From NCBI GenBank assembly GCA_035772405.1, contig JAYKKM010000472.1, positions 847,501 through 911,500 on the forward strand: 64,000 nt of DNA, in the 5' to 3' direction. The notes below the pieces were generated by a model, which was not told the origin of the DNA, did not search any database, and saw only the letters and a program-made list of their open reading frames with translations. Shown in pieces: positions 42,822-53,300 of the stretch. Source of the stretch: Chrysogorgia sp. JL179-B06 (taxonomy: Eukaryota > Cnidaria > Anthozoa > Scleralcyonacea > Chrysogorgiidae). Each line of letters opens with the position of its first letter. Position 1 is the first letter of the stretch. The position numbers and the translations under genes were made by a program.

Positions 42822-42900
42822 ACGGGTTCGATTCGCGTCTGGAGCTCAGAAACATTTTCTGAGTTTGCGTTAAAAGCTTGAGTAGCAAACAATTTACCAT
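42822..42900 (+). repeat. tRNA-derived SINE, copy 2 (5-prime truncated)
   Basis: Begins at the B box, GGGTTCGATTCGCGTCTGG, and continues through the same tail to AATTTACCAT. Together with copy 1 it forms an inverted repeat extending into flanking AATATGG/CCATATT sequence. Confidence 0.8.
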
Positions 42901-42965
42901 ATTAAAATAACCAAGCTGCAAGTCACATTTAATATATTCTGATAAGATATATAGACATATCGAGA

Positions 42966-43163
42966 CGCTGAATTAGCAGTACGTATGTTGCATGTACGAA
43001 CTAGTACACAACGTAGCCTTTGTTCTGCCATCTGAGTTCTGGTAGCTCAATGGTTAGAGCGTCTAACCGGAGATCATGAAGGTTGCGGGTTCGATTCCCG
43101 TCTGGGGCTCAGAAACATTTTCTGAGTTTGCATTAAAAGCTTGAGTAGCAAACAATTTACCAT
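42966..43163 (+). repeat. tRNA-derived SINE, copy 3 (full length)
   Basis: A box TAGCTCAATGGTTAGAGCG at 43042, B box GGGTTCGATTCCCGTC at 43088, tail palindrome CTCAGAAACATTTTCTGAG. It is the best preserved of the three, and its leader GCATGTACGAACTAGTAC matches the inverted leader of copy 1. Confidence 0.85.
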
Positions 43164-43314
43164 GTCAAAAACAAATTATCCGATATCTAGCCGGATAATA
43201 GAAAATATCCGTACGGATATTGAGATTATCCACTATCCGACCGGATACTAAATCCAGTGCAGGCACATTTGACTCCCTGGCCCCCCTGTTGACCCCGCCC
43301 CCCTTGTAATAATG

Positions 43315-43386
43315 GTAGTTCATGAACATGTAATATTAAACAGATGTAATATTAAACAGATGAACATGTAATATTAAACAGATGTA
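43315..43386. repeat. Short tandem repeat around TGTAATATTAAACAGATG
   Basis: Three to four copies of GTAATATTAAACAGATG with intervening AACAT. Confidence 0.85.
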
Positions 43387-43471
43387 TAAAGTTGAACAGT
43401 TGCATAAAATGCAGTTGAACATAAAAGATAAAATAGTTGTATACTAGTAACATATTACAGCATAGATACAA

Positions 43472-43684
43472 GAGGTTCCGAAGAGGTTGAATTGCCTCCG
43501 AAGAGGTTGAATTGTCCTCCAAACTTCGAAGAGGTTGAATTGTCCTCCGAAAAGGTTGTTTAGTCCTTCGAAGAGGTTGTTTAGTCCTCCGAAGAGGTTG
43601 AATTGTCCTCCGAAGAGGTTGAATTGTCCTCCAAAGAGGTTGTCTTGTCCTCCAAAGAGGTTGAATTGTCCTCCGAAGAGGTAT
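43472..43684. repeat. About 21-bp minisatellite, roughly ten copies
   Basis: Unit near CCTCCGAAGAGGTTGAATTGT in several variants. Reading frames through it give Pro/Arg/Leu repeats on one strand and Lys/Arg/Pro on the other, which are artefacts. Confidence 0.92.
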
Positions 43685-43699
43685 TCTGGTCAAACACGT

Positions 43700-44720
43700 G
43701 TTGCCGGCTGTCTTGGCTGAATATTTTGATTTTAACGAGGCTTTAAAAATCTTTTGGCGTCATGTCGCTGACTCCGTACAACCTACGAAAACTGTTGTAG
43801 ATCACACTTGCAAATTTATTGTAGTTCATATAAAAAACACTTACCGAATTGTAAAGAATTCTTCTTGAATAATATTCTTGAAACAATGGCGTCGAAATAT
43901 ATCAAAGTCGGAAGTTGTCGACATGTTCTCGGAGCGCGCTGATCGCTGATTGGCTACAAGCTAACACAGTAACACACACACACACAAACCTAACTGCACG
44001 ATAGCAATGTATATGCGCTTCGCGCAGATACAAAAATTAATGTCATTATTTGTTTTAATTACAGTTGAAGCTCTTGGAAGCGACAACCTCGGGAATTCGA
44101 AAAAGTGGTCGTAATTAGAATTGGTCGCTTTAGAAAATGGTTTTAGTTACAACAAAAACCAAGCAATACTTAAAGAATTATTACGGCTTCGGCCGTAAAG
44201 ACTACACGATACACTGCTGAAGAAACTGGCGACTAATTAAGTGAATATTAAACAAATTATCTGCAAAACATAACACCGATTTTATAACAGTAAAAACCCA
44301 CAGAAAATCTTTAAATTAAAGGAAATTCAACAGCTAAACACATGAAACGTTGCCACTGCACTGACCAAATAAAACGCTTATAGAATTCATCTTTTGAAAA
44401 AACCAACTGTCGTTTACTCACCCAGAATTTCATTTAATATCCACACCCTATGGATGAGGTGAGCACCTATGGATGGGCTTTTTTTGAGCACCGGAAATTT
44501 CCGGGGGTATTCAAGACATTACGAAGTGTGGGTAACATCAAAAACAAAATATCTCCCCCCCTTGGTTGCCTCAAGTGTTTATTGTAACTTGGTGATAGTG
44601 GTTGACATGTTAAAAGCATAATTAGTTGCAATGATCTATAAAGAGTTTTATTTGTAAATGTTAAAATGTGTAAAACTAGTCAGTTTATGTAAAACTAGTC
44701 AGTTTATGTATTTACAAGAT
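43700..44720. other. Non-coding stretch with small hairpin and repeats
   Basis: (AC)n at 43975-43986, a perfect UUCG-type hairpin TTACGGC-TTCG-GCCGTAA at 44181-44198, and a tandem CACCTATGGATG at 44445-44476. No gene supported. Confidence 0.5.
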
Positions 44721-44793
44721 ATATAAATGTATATATATATATATATATATATAAATGTATATATATATATAGACAAGTATCGAGGTTAGAATC

Positions 44794-45350
44794 ATGAGTA
44801 GAGTGCTCAATACCGAAGTAGAGCGGATATCTCTGTACAGACCAGCATTTAATAAAACGCCGAGAGAGAATATTAAGAAACACATTTGTAAGACATTCAG
44901 CGACCACAGCTTAAGCATAACCATCGAAGCTAACAAGAAATGTGTCAACTATCTTGATATTACACTTGATCTAAAATCCGCCTCTTACAAACCGTATATG
45001 AAACCTAGAAACGTCCCACAATAAGTAAACCGACAAAGCAACCATCCATCATCAATACTCCGCAACATACCAGAGGCAATCAATAGACGACTATCCAATA
45101 TATCCTCGGATAAGCAATCATTTGACTCGGCTATTCCACCCCATCAAGCCCTGCAGAAAAGTGGTTACAATTACCCGCTAAAATACAACCCTCAACCTCA
45201 AAAACCAAAGCGCCCTAGAAGGAGAAGCGTTATATGGTTCAACCCACCCTATAGCGCCAATGTTGCAACGATCATTGGGCACAAATTTCTTCAAGCCATA
45301 GACGAATGCTTCCCGCAAAGCCATCCCTTGCCTTGCATAAGATACTAAAC
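44794..45350 (+). pseudogene. Penelope-like reverse transcriptase, C-terminal remnant
   Basis: Reads NKKCVNYLDITLDLKSASYK, then after an in-frame TAA at 45022 VNRQSNHPSSILRNIPEAIN, SFDSAIPPHQALQKSGY and RRRSVIWFNPPYSANVATII, the conserved post-palm region of Penelope RTs. A second break occurs near 45340. The catalytic palm is absent. Confidence 0.85.
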
Positions 45351-45357
45351 CGCAACG

Positions 45358-45894
45358 TTGAAGCTAAGTTGTAGCTGCATGCCAAACATGCAGAACGCTA
45401 TCTCAGCCCACAACAAAGCTATACTCGCCAAACAGCCCCAGACCAACATCACCGATGCAACCAAAGAATGCAATTGCCGCCAGAAAGTTTCGTGTCCACT
45501 CTCTGGTAAATGCCTGACAGAGAGTATAGTTTATCAAGCGACGGTGACGAGAGAAGATACCGCAGAAGAGAAGACCTATGTCGGACATACGGGGGGCCAA
45601 TTCAAAACACGCTATAATAATCATACTAATTCTTTTAGAAACGTTAAGCATAAGCATTCTACCGCACTCAGCAAATACGTTTGGCTTTTAAAGGAATCAA
45701 ACGTGCAATATTCAATGAAGTGGAAAATCATCAAAAAATGCAAGAGTTATTCGAACAAAACTAAGCGATGCAACCTATGCCTACATGAAAAGTTTATAAT
45801 TATTTATTATCTGCAACTCAGCTCCTTGAACTCTAGAAACGAACTATTGTCAGCCTGTAGACACAGGAAAAACTTCCTGCTTTGCAACCAATAG
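45358..45894 (+). CDS. Penelope-like GIY-YIG endonuclease domain
   Basis: About 178 codons in the same frame as the RT remnant. A Cys-rich linker (CNCRQKVSCPLSGKC) precedes the GIY-YIG nuclease: IVYQATV...TYVGHTGGQFKTRYNNH, STALSKYVWLLKE and a Cys-rich end KRCNLCLHEK. It nicks DNA for element insertion. The first motif is IVYQA and the second TYVGHT, standard for Penelope EN. No break is visible inside this domain, but there is no own start codon: it is the C-terminal part of the polyprotein. Confidence 0.88.
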   Translation: MKLSCSCMPNMQNAISAHNKAILAKQPQTNITDATKECNCRQKVSCPLSGKCLTESIVYQATVTREDTAEEKTYVGHTGGQFKTRYNNHTNSFRNVKHKHSTALSKYVWLLKESNVQYSMKWKIIKKCKSYSNKTKRCNLCLHEKFIIIYYLQLSSLNSRNELLSACRHRKNFLLCNQ

Positions 45895-45982
45895 CTAACC
45901 TATGTAATATAATACTATTTCTATGACGCCAAACGTGTATATATAATATCTCAAGTTTCCTAAGCATAACATCAAACGCGAT

Positions 45983-46038
45983 TTCACCTGATGAGTGTGG
46001 TAAGCTTTGCTTGCCATACGAAACAAATTTCTAGTGAA
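45983..46038 (+). ncRNA. Hammerhead ribozyme (Penelope-like type)
   Basis: Core CTGATGA (45988-45994) and GAAA (46020-46023) enclose an 11-bp stem II, GTGTGGTAAGC / GCTTGCCATAC, all paired with two wobbles. Stem I is TTCAC (45983-45987) / GTGAA (46034-46038). Cleavage would follow CTA (46031-46033), a valid NUH triplet. Stem III is minimal, AAATTT with no stable loop, as is typical for the Penelope-associated ribozymes that are thought to act as dimers. It lies about 90 nt after the endonuclease stop. Confidence 0.85.
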
Positions 46039-46356
46039 TAAATGTTTAAATGAAGTGACTCAAGTTTGTCTTCTTTGTTATATATATATAAATATAAATG
46101 CTAGTTGCAATGATCTATGAACGTTAAGAGGTATAAGAATGACTAGTCGATTGATATATTAATATTTATATTTATTTACCCCTTGTAAAAAATTTCCAAG
46201 TTGCAAAGAGGATGTTGTTACATGCATACGACTTCCAACTTGCAACAAGTACATGGAGTACAGAAAAGATATAGATTACAATAATCTTTTTCATGTATAA
46301 AGTATTAAATCATGAAAAAATATCTGAAGACAGAGGTGTGAAGACACTTATTTTTT

Positions 46357-46610
46357 TCACATATTTTTTGGTATGGTTCCTGGTTTTTGTAATGTCACTT
46401 CTCGTGGAAGCTTCTTTTCGAAAGAAAACATTTTCTTCTTGGCTAGCTTTTTTGTCTTGTTGGCATTTGACGTTTTGGGATTTTTTGCCAGCTGTTCTGG
46501 CAAACAGCTGTTTTTGGCGTTCTTGTATTTGTTTTCCATCAGAACATCCGAGAATGATTTCCTTCTCTTTTTATTCCCAGGTTCATATGTGATGGGTTCA
46601 TCTTCATCTA
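46357..46610 (-). CDS. Candidate lysine-rich last exon, unrecognised
   Basis: Minus strand: acceptor GCTGTTTTAG then DEDEPITYEPGNKKRRKSFS, DVLMENKYKN and a Lys-rich stretch ending EVTLQKPGTIPKNM and a stop. Acidic start followed by a basic nuclear-localisation-like tract. No family recognised. Upstream exons cannot be identified with confidence. Confidence 0.3.
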
Positions 46611-46629
46611 AAACAGCAATGAACAAATG

Positions 46630-47392
46630 TGTTGCAGTGTTTAGATATTATGCATTAGTGCTAAAAATAATTAGAGAAATATACATAAAATAAAAAGTTT
46701 AATTCTATATATAAGTAACTCCTTTGAACTCGTTATTTGGACTTGTGATGGAGTAAAGAGTCGTGGACATGACATTTTAAAAGCTGGGCCAAAAAGTGTC
46801 GCTGTAAAATGGCAATTGTAAAATGGCAATTGGCAATATATAGAGTTAAAAATAAATATTAATTAGCAAGATAATAAAAACAATTGTCCTGCCAATCGGG
46901 TTTCTAGTATTTTGGGAGTGTCACACCCCGCTTGAGTTTCGCCCCTGTCGTGATTCAATACGGTAAAGAAATCTTTACTGTTAATAAGTGCAAGAAAGGT
47001 AGAAGTGTAGGCATACCGCATGTTTCATTGCTGAACTCTTTCTGATTTTTCAAAGCTTTTGTCTTCTGAGCTTATGTTTTGAAAGCTTGTGTTTTCATCC
47101 GTTTCACTGAAGCTTGTGTCTCTGTAGTTTTCCATGTCTTTGAGGCTTGCGTCTTCGGGGTCGGTGTGTTGAAAAGGATTGTGTCTTTGGCCAGTTTGGG
47201 ACCTGGCGTATATTCGAGGTATGTATATTTGGAGGCCATGTCCTTGCCGCCCGTGTCTTCTGGCCAAGTATGAAAACGCTACCTTCATCGTCATCTACTC
47301 TGTCCCGTCTGTTTCATGGAAAACAAGTATCTCCGTATCATCATCAATACCCAACTTTTTTCGACCGTTATTAAAATGTAATTAGTAAATAG
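46630..47392. other. Non-coding stretch
   Basis: A run at 47040-47200 repeats GAAGCTTGTGTC / GAGGCTTGCGTCTTC-like segments at about 30-nt spacing, probably a decayed minisatellite or low-complexity coding remnant. Nothing else recognised. Confidence 0.4.
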
Positions 47393-47395
47393 TCA

Positions 47396-48310
47396 AATAA
47401 TATTGTAGATACCAAGTTGATTATTTATTTTCGCAATTAGCTGAGGCACCAAACTTGGTGTGGTACCAACAAACGGTGTTGCTGGGGCCTTGCTCGGGCC
47501 TTGCTCGGTGGTGGTGTTAGCACGATCGTGGTCGCGATATGGCGAGGAAGAACGACGGGTGTTCGACGGTCTTCGGCGTAGCGAATCGGTGTATTCCTGT
47601 CGCGGAGGAGTGAAATTTCGGCTGAAATGGTTGATCGTTGTGGTCAACTGGGAGACGAGTTCACGCAGTTCCGTGGGTTGTGCGGAGGCTGCTGGTTGTG
47701 GATGGGGAACTACTGTGGACAGCGTTGACGGGCATTGTGAGTTGGAGCCACCTCGAGAATGTTGTCTGCTATCTTGGCCAAGCTTTCGGTGTCCATGGTG
47801 TCTTTTGTTGAGGCAGATGACCTGTACGTTGGCTGGGAGTCGTTGAAGAAACAACTGCTTCATGATGGAGGGTTCAAGTTGGCTGTTACCCAACAATTGT
47901 TACATTTGGCGAAAGAGTTGGGTGGGTTTTCGGTCTCCTAATTCTTCTATGTTGAGTAGCTGGTGCAGTCGTTGTTCGGAGGCTGAGGTTCTTTTGACAA
48001 GTTCGGTCTTTAGTTTGGTGTAGGGAGTTTCGGCTGGTGGGTTGATGAGATCACGAACTTCTTGGGCAACTTCAGGTTGTAGCGAACCAACAACATATGC
48101 GTATTTGGTAAGTTCGGATGTGATGGCACAGGTTGTAAACTGGGCTTCGACTTGGGAAAACCACAGTGCCGGGTCGCTTGGCCAGTATGGTGGGAGTTTG
48201 ATGCTAATTGCTGAAGTAACTGGTAGTGGTGGAGCTTGGTCGATGGAGTTGGAAATTGTGGCAGTCGAACTCGATTGCTGGGAATTTCCAATGACATTGT
48301 TGAGGTGAAG
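47396..48310 (-). pseudogene. Ty3/Gypsy-type gag pseudogene
   Basis: Minus strand. Characteristic segments: IKLPPYWPSDPALWFSQVEA (about 48210), YAYVVGSLQPEVAQEVRDLI and LKTELVKRTSASEQRLHQLL, then an in-frame stop after KPTQLFRQM and LEPSIMKQLFLQRLPANVQV, followed by a Pro/Ser/Arg-rich tail. This is the gag capsid region common to arthropod and cnidarian Gypsy-like elements. The likely start ATG near 48297 is one frame off the conserved part. No protease or pol follows; the element ends near 47396. Confidence 0.8.
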
Positions 48311-48320
48311 TAAAAGTTCT

Positions 48321-48334
48321 CGTCAGGGTCACCA
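48321..48334 (-). other. Primer-binding site of the Gypsy-like element
   Basis: Minus-strand TGGTGACCCTGACG, eight bases inside the LTR edge; the position and TGG start fit a tRNA 3-prime end complement. Confidence 0.7.
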
Positions 48335-48342
48335 ATTTAGCG

Positions 48343-48746
48343 TGAGTATTGATTTGTTGCTTGAATGTTTGCGAGAAGAATACTCGAATACTAATAGTTT
48401 TTGATATACATGTAATTTTACTTAATAAAGGAAAATACTCATTACAATAGAATGCGTTTAATTTTACTCTTCAGAGCGCGAAGCGGAGATTGTCTAGTCA
48501 CGCATATTTACAAGTTATTATATACGCTAGGTTGTAAAGGCGAGGCGGAAAAGCACTCAAGATAAGTGTCAAGATAATTAAGGCGCGTTAATACAATCAG
48601 GCTATAAGTGATAACCAGATTAACTCTACATGCGCCTACTTCCTAAAGGGTTTATGGAAATATATAGTACCTAAAAATAATGTTTATATAAATGTTCCAA
48701 AGTTCCCATATGTTGCGCGCTATACAATCGATTGGGTGACACTACA
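48343..48746 (-). repeat. 5-prime LTR of the Gypsy-like element
   Basis: On the minus strand it starts TGTAGTGTCACCC at 48746 and ends TACTCA at 48343, TG...CA in all 404 bp. The second LTR is not in the window. Confidence 0.6.
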
Positions 48747-48749
48747 ATA

Positions 48750-49540
48750 TAATGGTAATAAACTTTATAATTTTAAATGTAAAACTGAACGTTTTAAAAA
48801 TAGCCCATTGGTGTGTGCAATTGACAAATATAATAGTAGTTTTTAATGTTTTAGTCGTTTTAACTTATATATAGATATTTAGATATATAGCTTATTAACT
48901 TTATTTTACTTATGTTTAAATTTTATACTTATGTAAATACATGATAATTAAGTTTATCTTCATGTATATTCCTATTGAATAAAAACCCAGTATTGGATGT
49001 TTCTCAAAGTCGGTGAAATGCTCCAGTGTCATTCAATATACACATTGTTTTTCGCTGCCAAGATTGTGAAAAAGTAAGTTAAATTTAATACTATATCTAG
49101 CATCATAAATATGCGTTACTCTTTGTATTCTTTATCGTAAGAGTGTAAATTCGATAAAAAATATATCTTTCAAAACTTTGTTTACAAGCGAGAATCGCGC
49201 CACCACTCACGTTTAAATTTCGATTAAATATAGATATTTCAAAACGTGTAGAAACTATAGTCTTACAAGCGAGAATCGCGCCACCGTTCGCGTTTAAATC
49301 TGTATTCTTCTCAAATTCGACGCCGAAATTAATGATTTATTATGTTTCATCATGCGTATAAAATATCTCACTTTTTGAGTACTACATGCAAAAAACGTTG
49401 TGTAGTTATATTTCGTGTAATGGTCCACAAAGCTTTGTGTAGTCGAGTGTAAATACACGAAGAGTCTGTGTATAAAGGCTGCATGTACACGAAGACTACA
49501 CGCAATTTAGTCCACGAAGGTGTTACAAAACTTTCAAGCG
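48750..49540. other. Non-coding stretch with a short direct repeat
   Basis: The phrase ACAAGCGAGAATCGCGCCAC recurs at 49183 and 49264 with flanking CGTTTAAAT. No gene. Confidence 0.6.
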
Positions 49541-49549
49541 CCACTGTAA

Positions 49550-50219
49550 TGTAGGAATGCCTTTTTCATAACTCCACCAGCTCGTTTTCGAATTATACCC
49601 AACTTTAAAACTTTTTTTTTATAGCTTTAAAAGTTCGTCCATATGCGCTGAAATGATTTGCTACGATTTTCCGAATTGCTCCTGTAATATGTCAATGGCT
49701 GCTTGATAATTATCCGCTGTAACCGCTAAACTTTTATAATGCGAAAAGGGTTTCCCTCTAATAATGACAATAAATAATTTAACTTGTTGATAGTCAAATA
49801 ATTAAAATAATTAAATAATTTAACTTGTCAAACCAGTGTTTTTGTGCATGGAGCTCTCAAAACTCTCCCAACATGCTCGATAGTTTGTGATATCTCCTTT
49901 GAATTTAGGTAGCTTAGACCTTACAATTGGTGGTTCGTCTCCTTTTCGACGACGATCTCGGTGGTTACTTGGCTTGTTTTAGTCGTTTTGGAGGTCGGTT
50001 TTTGACTTTGTCAGTTTGGCTTGCAATCTTCTCAATTTCTCTACCAATGATGCACGCTCTTGAAAATATTTCTTCCAACTCGAAAACTTGCACGTCGAGT
50101 TCTTCATGTCGGGTTATCTTCTCACTCAACAGATTCATGATCGTACGCAATCTATCCTTATTCGTCTTGTTTTCTCGTAATCTCTTCAAGTTCTTATTAT
50201 CGTTCGTCTCGACGCTCAT
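49550..50219 (-). pseudogene. BEL/Pao-type gag pseudogene
   Basis: Minus strand from MSVETNDNKNLKRLRENKTN at 50219. After a helical N-terminus and frame breaks near 49960 come SKLPKFKGDITNYRACWESF and HKNTGLTS, then LNYLLSLLEGNP, SLAVTADNYQAAIDILQEQF and QIISAHMDELLKL: the DUF1759 gag region of BEL/Pao retrotransposons. Stops and frameshifts are numerous; the pol part is missing. Confidence 0.8.
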
Positions 50220-50285
50220 GTTGTTGTTGAATAAATAACGCCAATGTTTTCCAACTTTAATTCGGTCGTTCGTAAAAAAACTAGT

Positions 50286-50303
50286 GCCCCACGTTGGGCG
50301 CCA
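50286..50303 (-). other. Primer-binding site of the BEL/Pao-like element
   Basis: Minus-strand TGGCGCCCAACGTGGGGC, 67 nt upstream of the gag ATG. This matches a Lys-tRNA-type primer-binding sequence. Confidence 0.75.
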
Positions 50304-50439
50304 TCTAAACAACGTTCGGTTTTACTCCATAATATAATAAAGAAATAAAATAATAACACAAAATAAAATAATTAACTTGGTAAGTTCGGCACTAGCTTCC
50401 TCTTCGCTTTAGCTACCGAATTCGCTATCGAATTCGGAA

Positions 50440-50740
50440 CTTGTAAAACGCAGACTGCAAACCAGGGGTCAAATGCAAACTGGAAGTATAGAGCTATACA
50501 AGGGATCATGGCAGAACACTGTAATTTCAATTACCTGAATTGTCGTTCCGTCTTGACCTATCCTTTTCAGTCTCCTCTCATAATAAAATCGTCGCCATCT
50601 TATGATTACGGTATCCGCTGACCTACTGTAGGTCTTCAGCATGCTTGTGAATTCCAAAACAGTAGGTTTGTTTCGGGTTTTCAGATCGTGCTTTCCCATT
50701 CTACAGAGTGCATCCACAACATTGTCTTGTGTGATATGAA
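50440..50740 (-). repeat. Inverted repeat, left arm (with MGKHDLKT frame)
   Basis: Minus-strand sequence ATGGGAAAGCACGATCTGAA, ending AATAGGTCAAGACGGAACG-like ATAGGTCAAGACGGAACGAC and TTCAGGTAA, is matched by the plus strand at 50815-50945. A 60-codon stretch is open in both copies. Confidence 0.65.
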
Positions 50741-50814
50741 ATACCAAATAGATGACAAATAATGGAACACAAACAATCAGTAATTTAACAGTTAGTTAAT
50801 AATAATAAGGGTAA

Positions 50815-51030
50815 ATGGGAAAGAACGGTCTGAAAACCCCAAACAAACTGAGGCCATTTATGCTGAAAACCTCATGGTTTCTGGCGAAAAACATACTTAA
50901 AACCATAGGTCAAGATGGAACGGCGATTCAGGTAAGAATTCACAAATTACACGTTATCCCTTGTATAGCATATACTATACTCTATACTTCTTGTATTTTA
51001 CCCCCAGTCTGCGTTTTAACGTTCCGCTAT
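50815..51030 (+). repeat. Inverted repeat, right arm (with MGKNGLKT frame)
   Basis: ATGGGAAAGAACGGTCTGAA, ATAGGTCAAGATGGAACGGC and ATTCAGGTAAG parallel the left arm at about 75-80 percent identity by eye, with CAGTCTGCGTTTTA at both distal ends. Both copies have GTAA(G) after ATTCAG, like a splice donor. Confidence 0.65.
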
Positions 51031-51439
51031 CGAATTTCAACGTTTCCGTGTTACGCTATGACGTCATAAACATAAATGTTTACAAAAAACATGAACTTCT
51101 TTGTTACAATATGGTTCTAACAGTGCCTGCCAGTGGGCATTATTTTTCTGTTTTAACAGTTTGAATTATCAATACACTGCAAGAATATTAAAAAATAAAC
51201 TCAATTCCAATATGAGAGAAACATAACGTGTATTGCATATCGTTTAACTCTTGAGTTAACTCTATCAGGCCTTTTGTGATGGAAAAGAATCACTTCTGGA
51301 GAACATGCAGTAGGGATTTACAGGTTGATTGCACACCTTGAGCGCCTTGTCCTACCTTGTCCTACCTTGGACAAAAATAACTCAAGTGTAGCGATATTGG
51401 GATCATGTTAGAGAGAATGGAATACTCCACATGTATATT

Positions 51440-51840
51440 TTGTTAAATCAATAAAATGCTTCAAATGTAGGGAAACCGTTCGCCGAGTTGACACTCATTT
51501 GCGGTAATTGTGGGTAGATTGTTAGGACATCCTGCAAAAATGTTGCCTTGCCTTCTTCTTGCCAAATGTTCAAGAGATCAATGATGGTATGTTGAGTCAG
51601 GACGGTATGTTGAGTCAGGACTGCATCTTCAATGACGAGCTGAAGTTGGTCGCATGCATGTTTGCTGTGTGAGCTTTGTGTATATCGCAGCTTTCCCATA
51701 TCTTATCGAACATCTCGGCCATATTGAGACCAGAATACGAGCCAGGAAAATTAATTGCAGAAGAACTGCATCAACATGTGAAGTTCTGTTTAATCCAGTG
51801 TCCAGACAGCAAAATGAAAGCATCTTGAGTCCAAATGTCA
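51440..51840. other. Unrecognised ORF remnants
   Basis: A minus-strand frame with QMSVNSANGFPTFEAFY and a short duplicated GTATGTTGAGTCAGGAC at 51586-51619. No family recognised. Confidence 0.3.
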
Positions 51841-51868
51841 GACATAAAGGAGAGAATTTCCATCGGGC

Positions 51869-52535
51869 TCAAATCGGATTAGCACTATACAGTACACCCC
51901 TACCTGAAAGATCAAGTCCAATATCTGTAAAGTATGCATCCATGGTCTCTCCAATTTCGGCTGTATCGGTTATTAGTTGATTACCATCTACTTTTAATAC
52001 TGTTATGTGTGACATTGGAGCCTTTTCCAATTGACTGGTTATTGTTTCCCACATTTTTCTAGGATTATACTTTCATTCATGCAATTACAAAAATATTGAG
52101 ATTTTGCCTGTTCAATTACTTTATTAACAACATTTCTACTTTCTCTGCTTGATGATTAGCAGGTGATTTAGTTTTAATTGCTTTCTTCATTAAATAATCT
52201 TGATTCTTGTTTTTTTAATATTACCAACAAGTCAGGGAACATAATCACTCCCGACTCTACATGTTCTAATAGACATGCTTATCAGCAGTCAAGTTAAACG
52301 CATTTTCAAATTCATGCCATTGGAAATTGGGATCATCATGATCCCAGTTACACATTTCCAATGCATAAATATGATCCTGACTAAAACTATTAATATTATA
52401 ATGTTTATAACTTCTTGTTTCAACAGCTTTTGATTGGTTTTTCAAAAAGCCAATATTCCTACAAGCATAAGTGAAAATATGATCGCTAATGCCCAAATGT
52501 AGAACACCGGAGTTCGTTAAGACAATGTCTAACAA
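51869..52535 (-). pseudogene. CR1-like LINE fragments (endonuclease end and pre-RT region)
   Basis: 52535-52270: LLDIVLTN-like MLDIVLTNSGVLHLGISDHI, FTYACRNIGF and a spacer typical of the C-terminal endonuclease region. 52054-51870: MWETITSQLEKAPMS then VDGNQLITDTAEIGETM and AYFTDIGLDL, the region just before RT. Stops separate the pieces. Non-functional fossil. Confidence 0.75.
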
Positions 52536-52555
52536 AGTTTCAATATTCTCTTTTT

Positions 52556-52606
52556 AATCCCCTCGCCCGGTGCGAAGCGTCGGCCGAAGGCCTGAGGGCG
52601 AGGGTG
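52556..52606. repeat. Palindromic GC-rich foldback
   Basis: CCCCTCGCCC ... GGGCGAGGG with inner GTCGGCCGAAGGCCTGA. It shares the CTCGCCC/GGGCGAG core with other palindromes in the window. Confidence 0.7.
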
Positions 52607-52819
52607 ATAATATCGACCGGCGTTTAGTCCCTCATCACAGGATTCCAAGCTGTTTGTAGAGTCACTTTCAGTTTATTTTTATATATTCAAGATCAACGGC
52701 CCATGCGCGGCATCGGAAAATTTGGCCCTGGTAACTAGATATGGTAAATATCTGCATTTATTAATATTTAAAGAAAATGAAACCGTATTAAAAGAAAAGT
52801 ACATGTACGTGTTTTGTCG

Positions 52820-53300
52820 GGTTATACGGTGAATGAAGATTTGTGTTAAAAAAGATCGTGAAAAGGCAGTGAAAATGCAATATTATATCGTCGTCGGAAG
52901 ATGTCAAGTTCGTAAATCAAGTTTTATACGTGGCGTCAAAACTAAAGGTAAACCCGTTTTCGGTTTTTTAAACCTGTTAGTCAGTTACAAAGATAGTTTT
53001 GCAAACATGTCCGAGTATGTTATTCAGGCTTTTATTTGATGTAAAGCATGATTTTCTAGAGTTAGTAGTTCAAAAGATATCGTCGTCTGAATATCTAAAA
53101 TATTTACTCGGAGTTTGCCAATCCAAGCGTCGTCGCTTTTTTCAAGCTGTTAGCTATCAGTTACAAAATTTTTTTGTAGGTATGTCAGAGGCTGTTAATG
53201 AAGCTTTCATTAGATATGTAGAATGAGTTCTTAGAGTTAGTACTTCAAAATATATTGTGGTCGGAACATTTCACTTTTGGCATGGCGTCATGGCAACCGA
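52820..53300. repeat. Degenerate tandem repeat, period about 175-195 bp
   Basis: TATCGTCGTCGGAA-like blocks at 52886, 53075 and 53250; AGTTACAAA and ATGTC(C/A)GAG blocks at 52982/53158 and 53007/53181; TTCTTAGAGTTAGTA(G/C)TTCAAAA at 53052/53228. Short reading frames in it are by-products. Confidence 0.65.

Larger units (their letters stand above)
44721..46090 (+). mobile_element. Truncated Penelope-like retroelement
   Basis: Begins in a (TA)n tract (44727-44772), contains the RT thumb remnant and the GIY-YIG endonuclease, and ends with a tail carrying a hammerhead ribozyme (45983-46038) and another (TA)n at 46080. This order is diagnostic for Penelope-like elements. Most of the RT is missing at the 5-prime side. 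Confidence 0.88.

Noticed and set aside
43022..43110. Possible tRNA gene
   Set aside because: A and B boxes are present, but acceptor and anticodon stems do not pair and the sequence occurs in multiple truncated copies; it is a SINE.
43352..43720. Long Pro/Arg/Thr repeat protein
   Set aside because: Minisatellite read in frame; no start context, and both strands are open.
47025..47385. Coding exons on either strand
   Set aside because: Overlapping open frames are explained by a degenerate repeat; no splice sites or conserved motifs.
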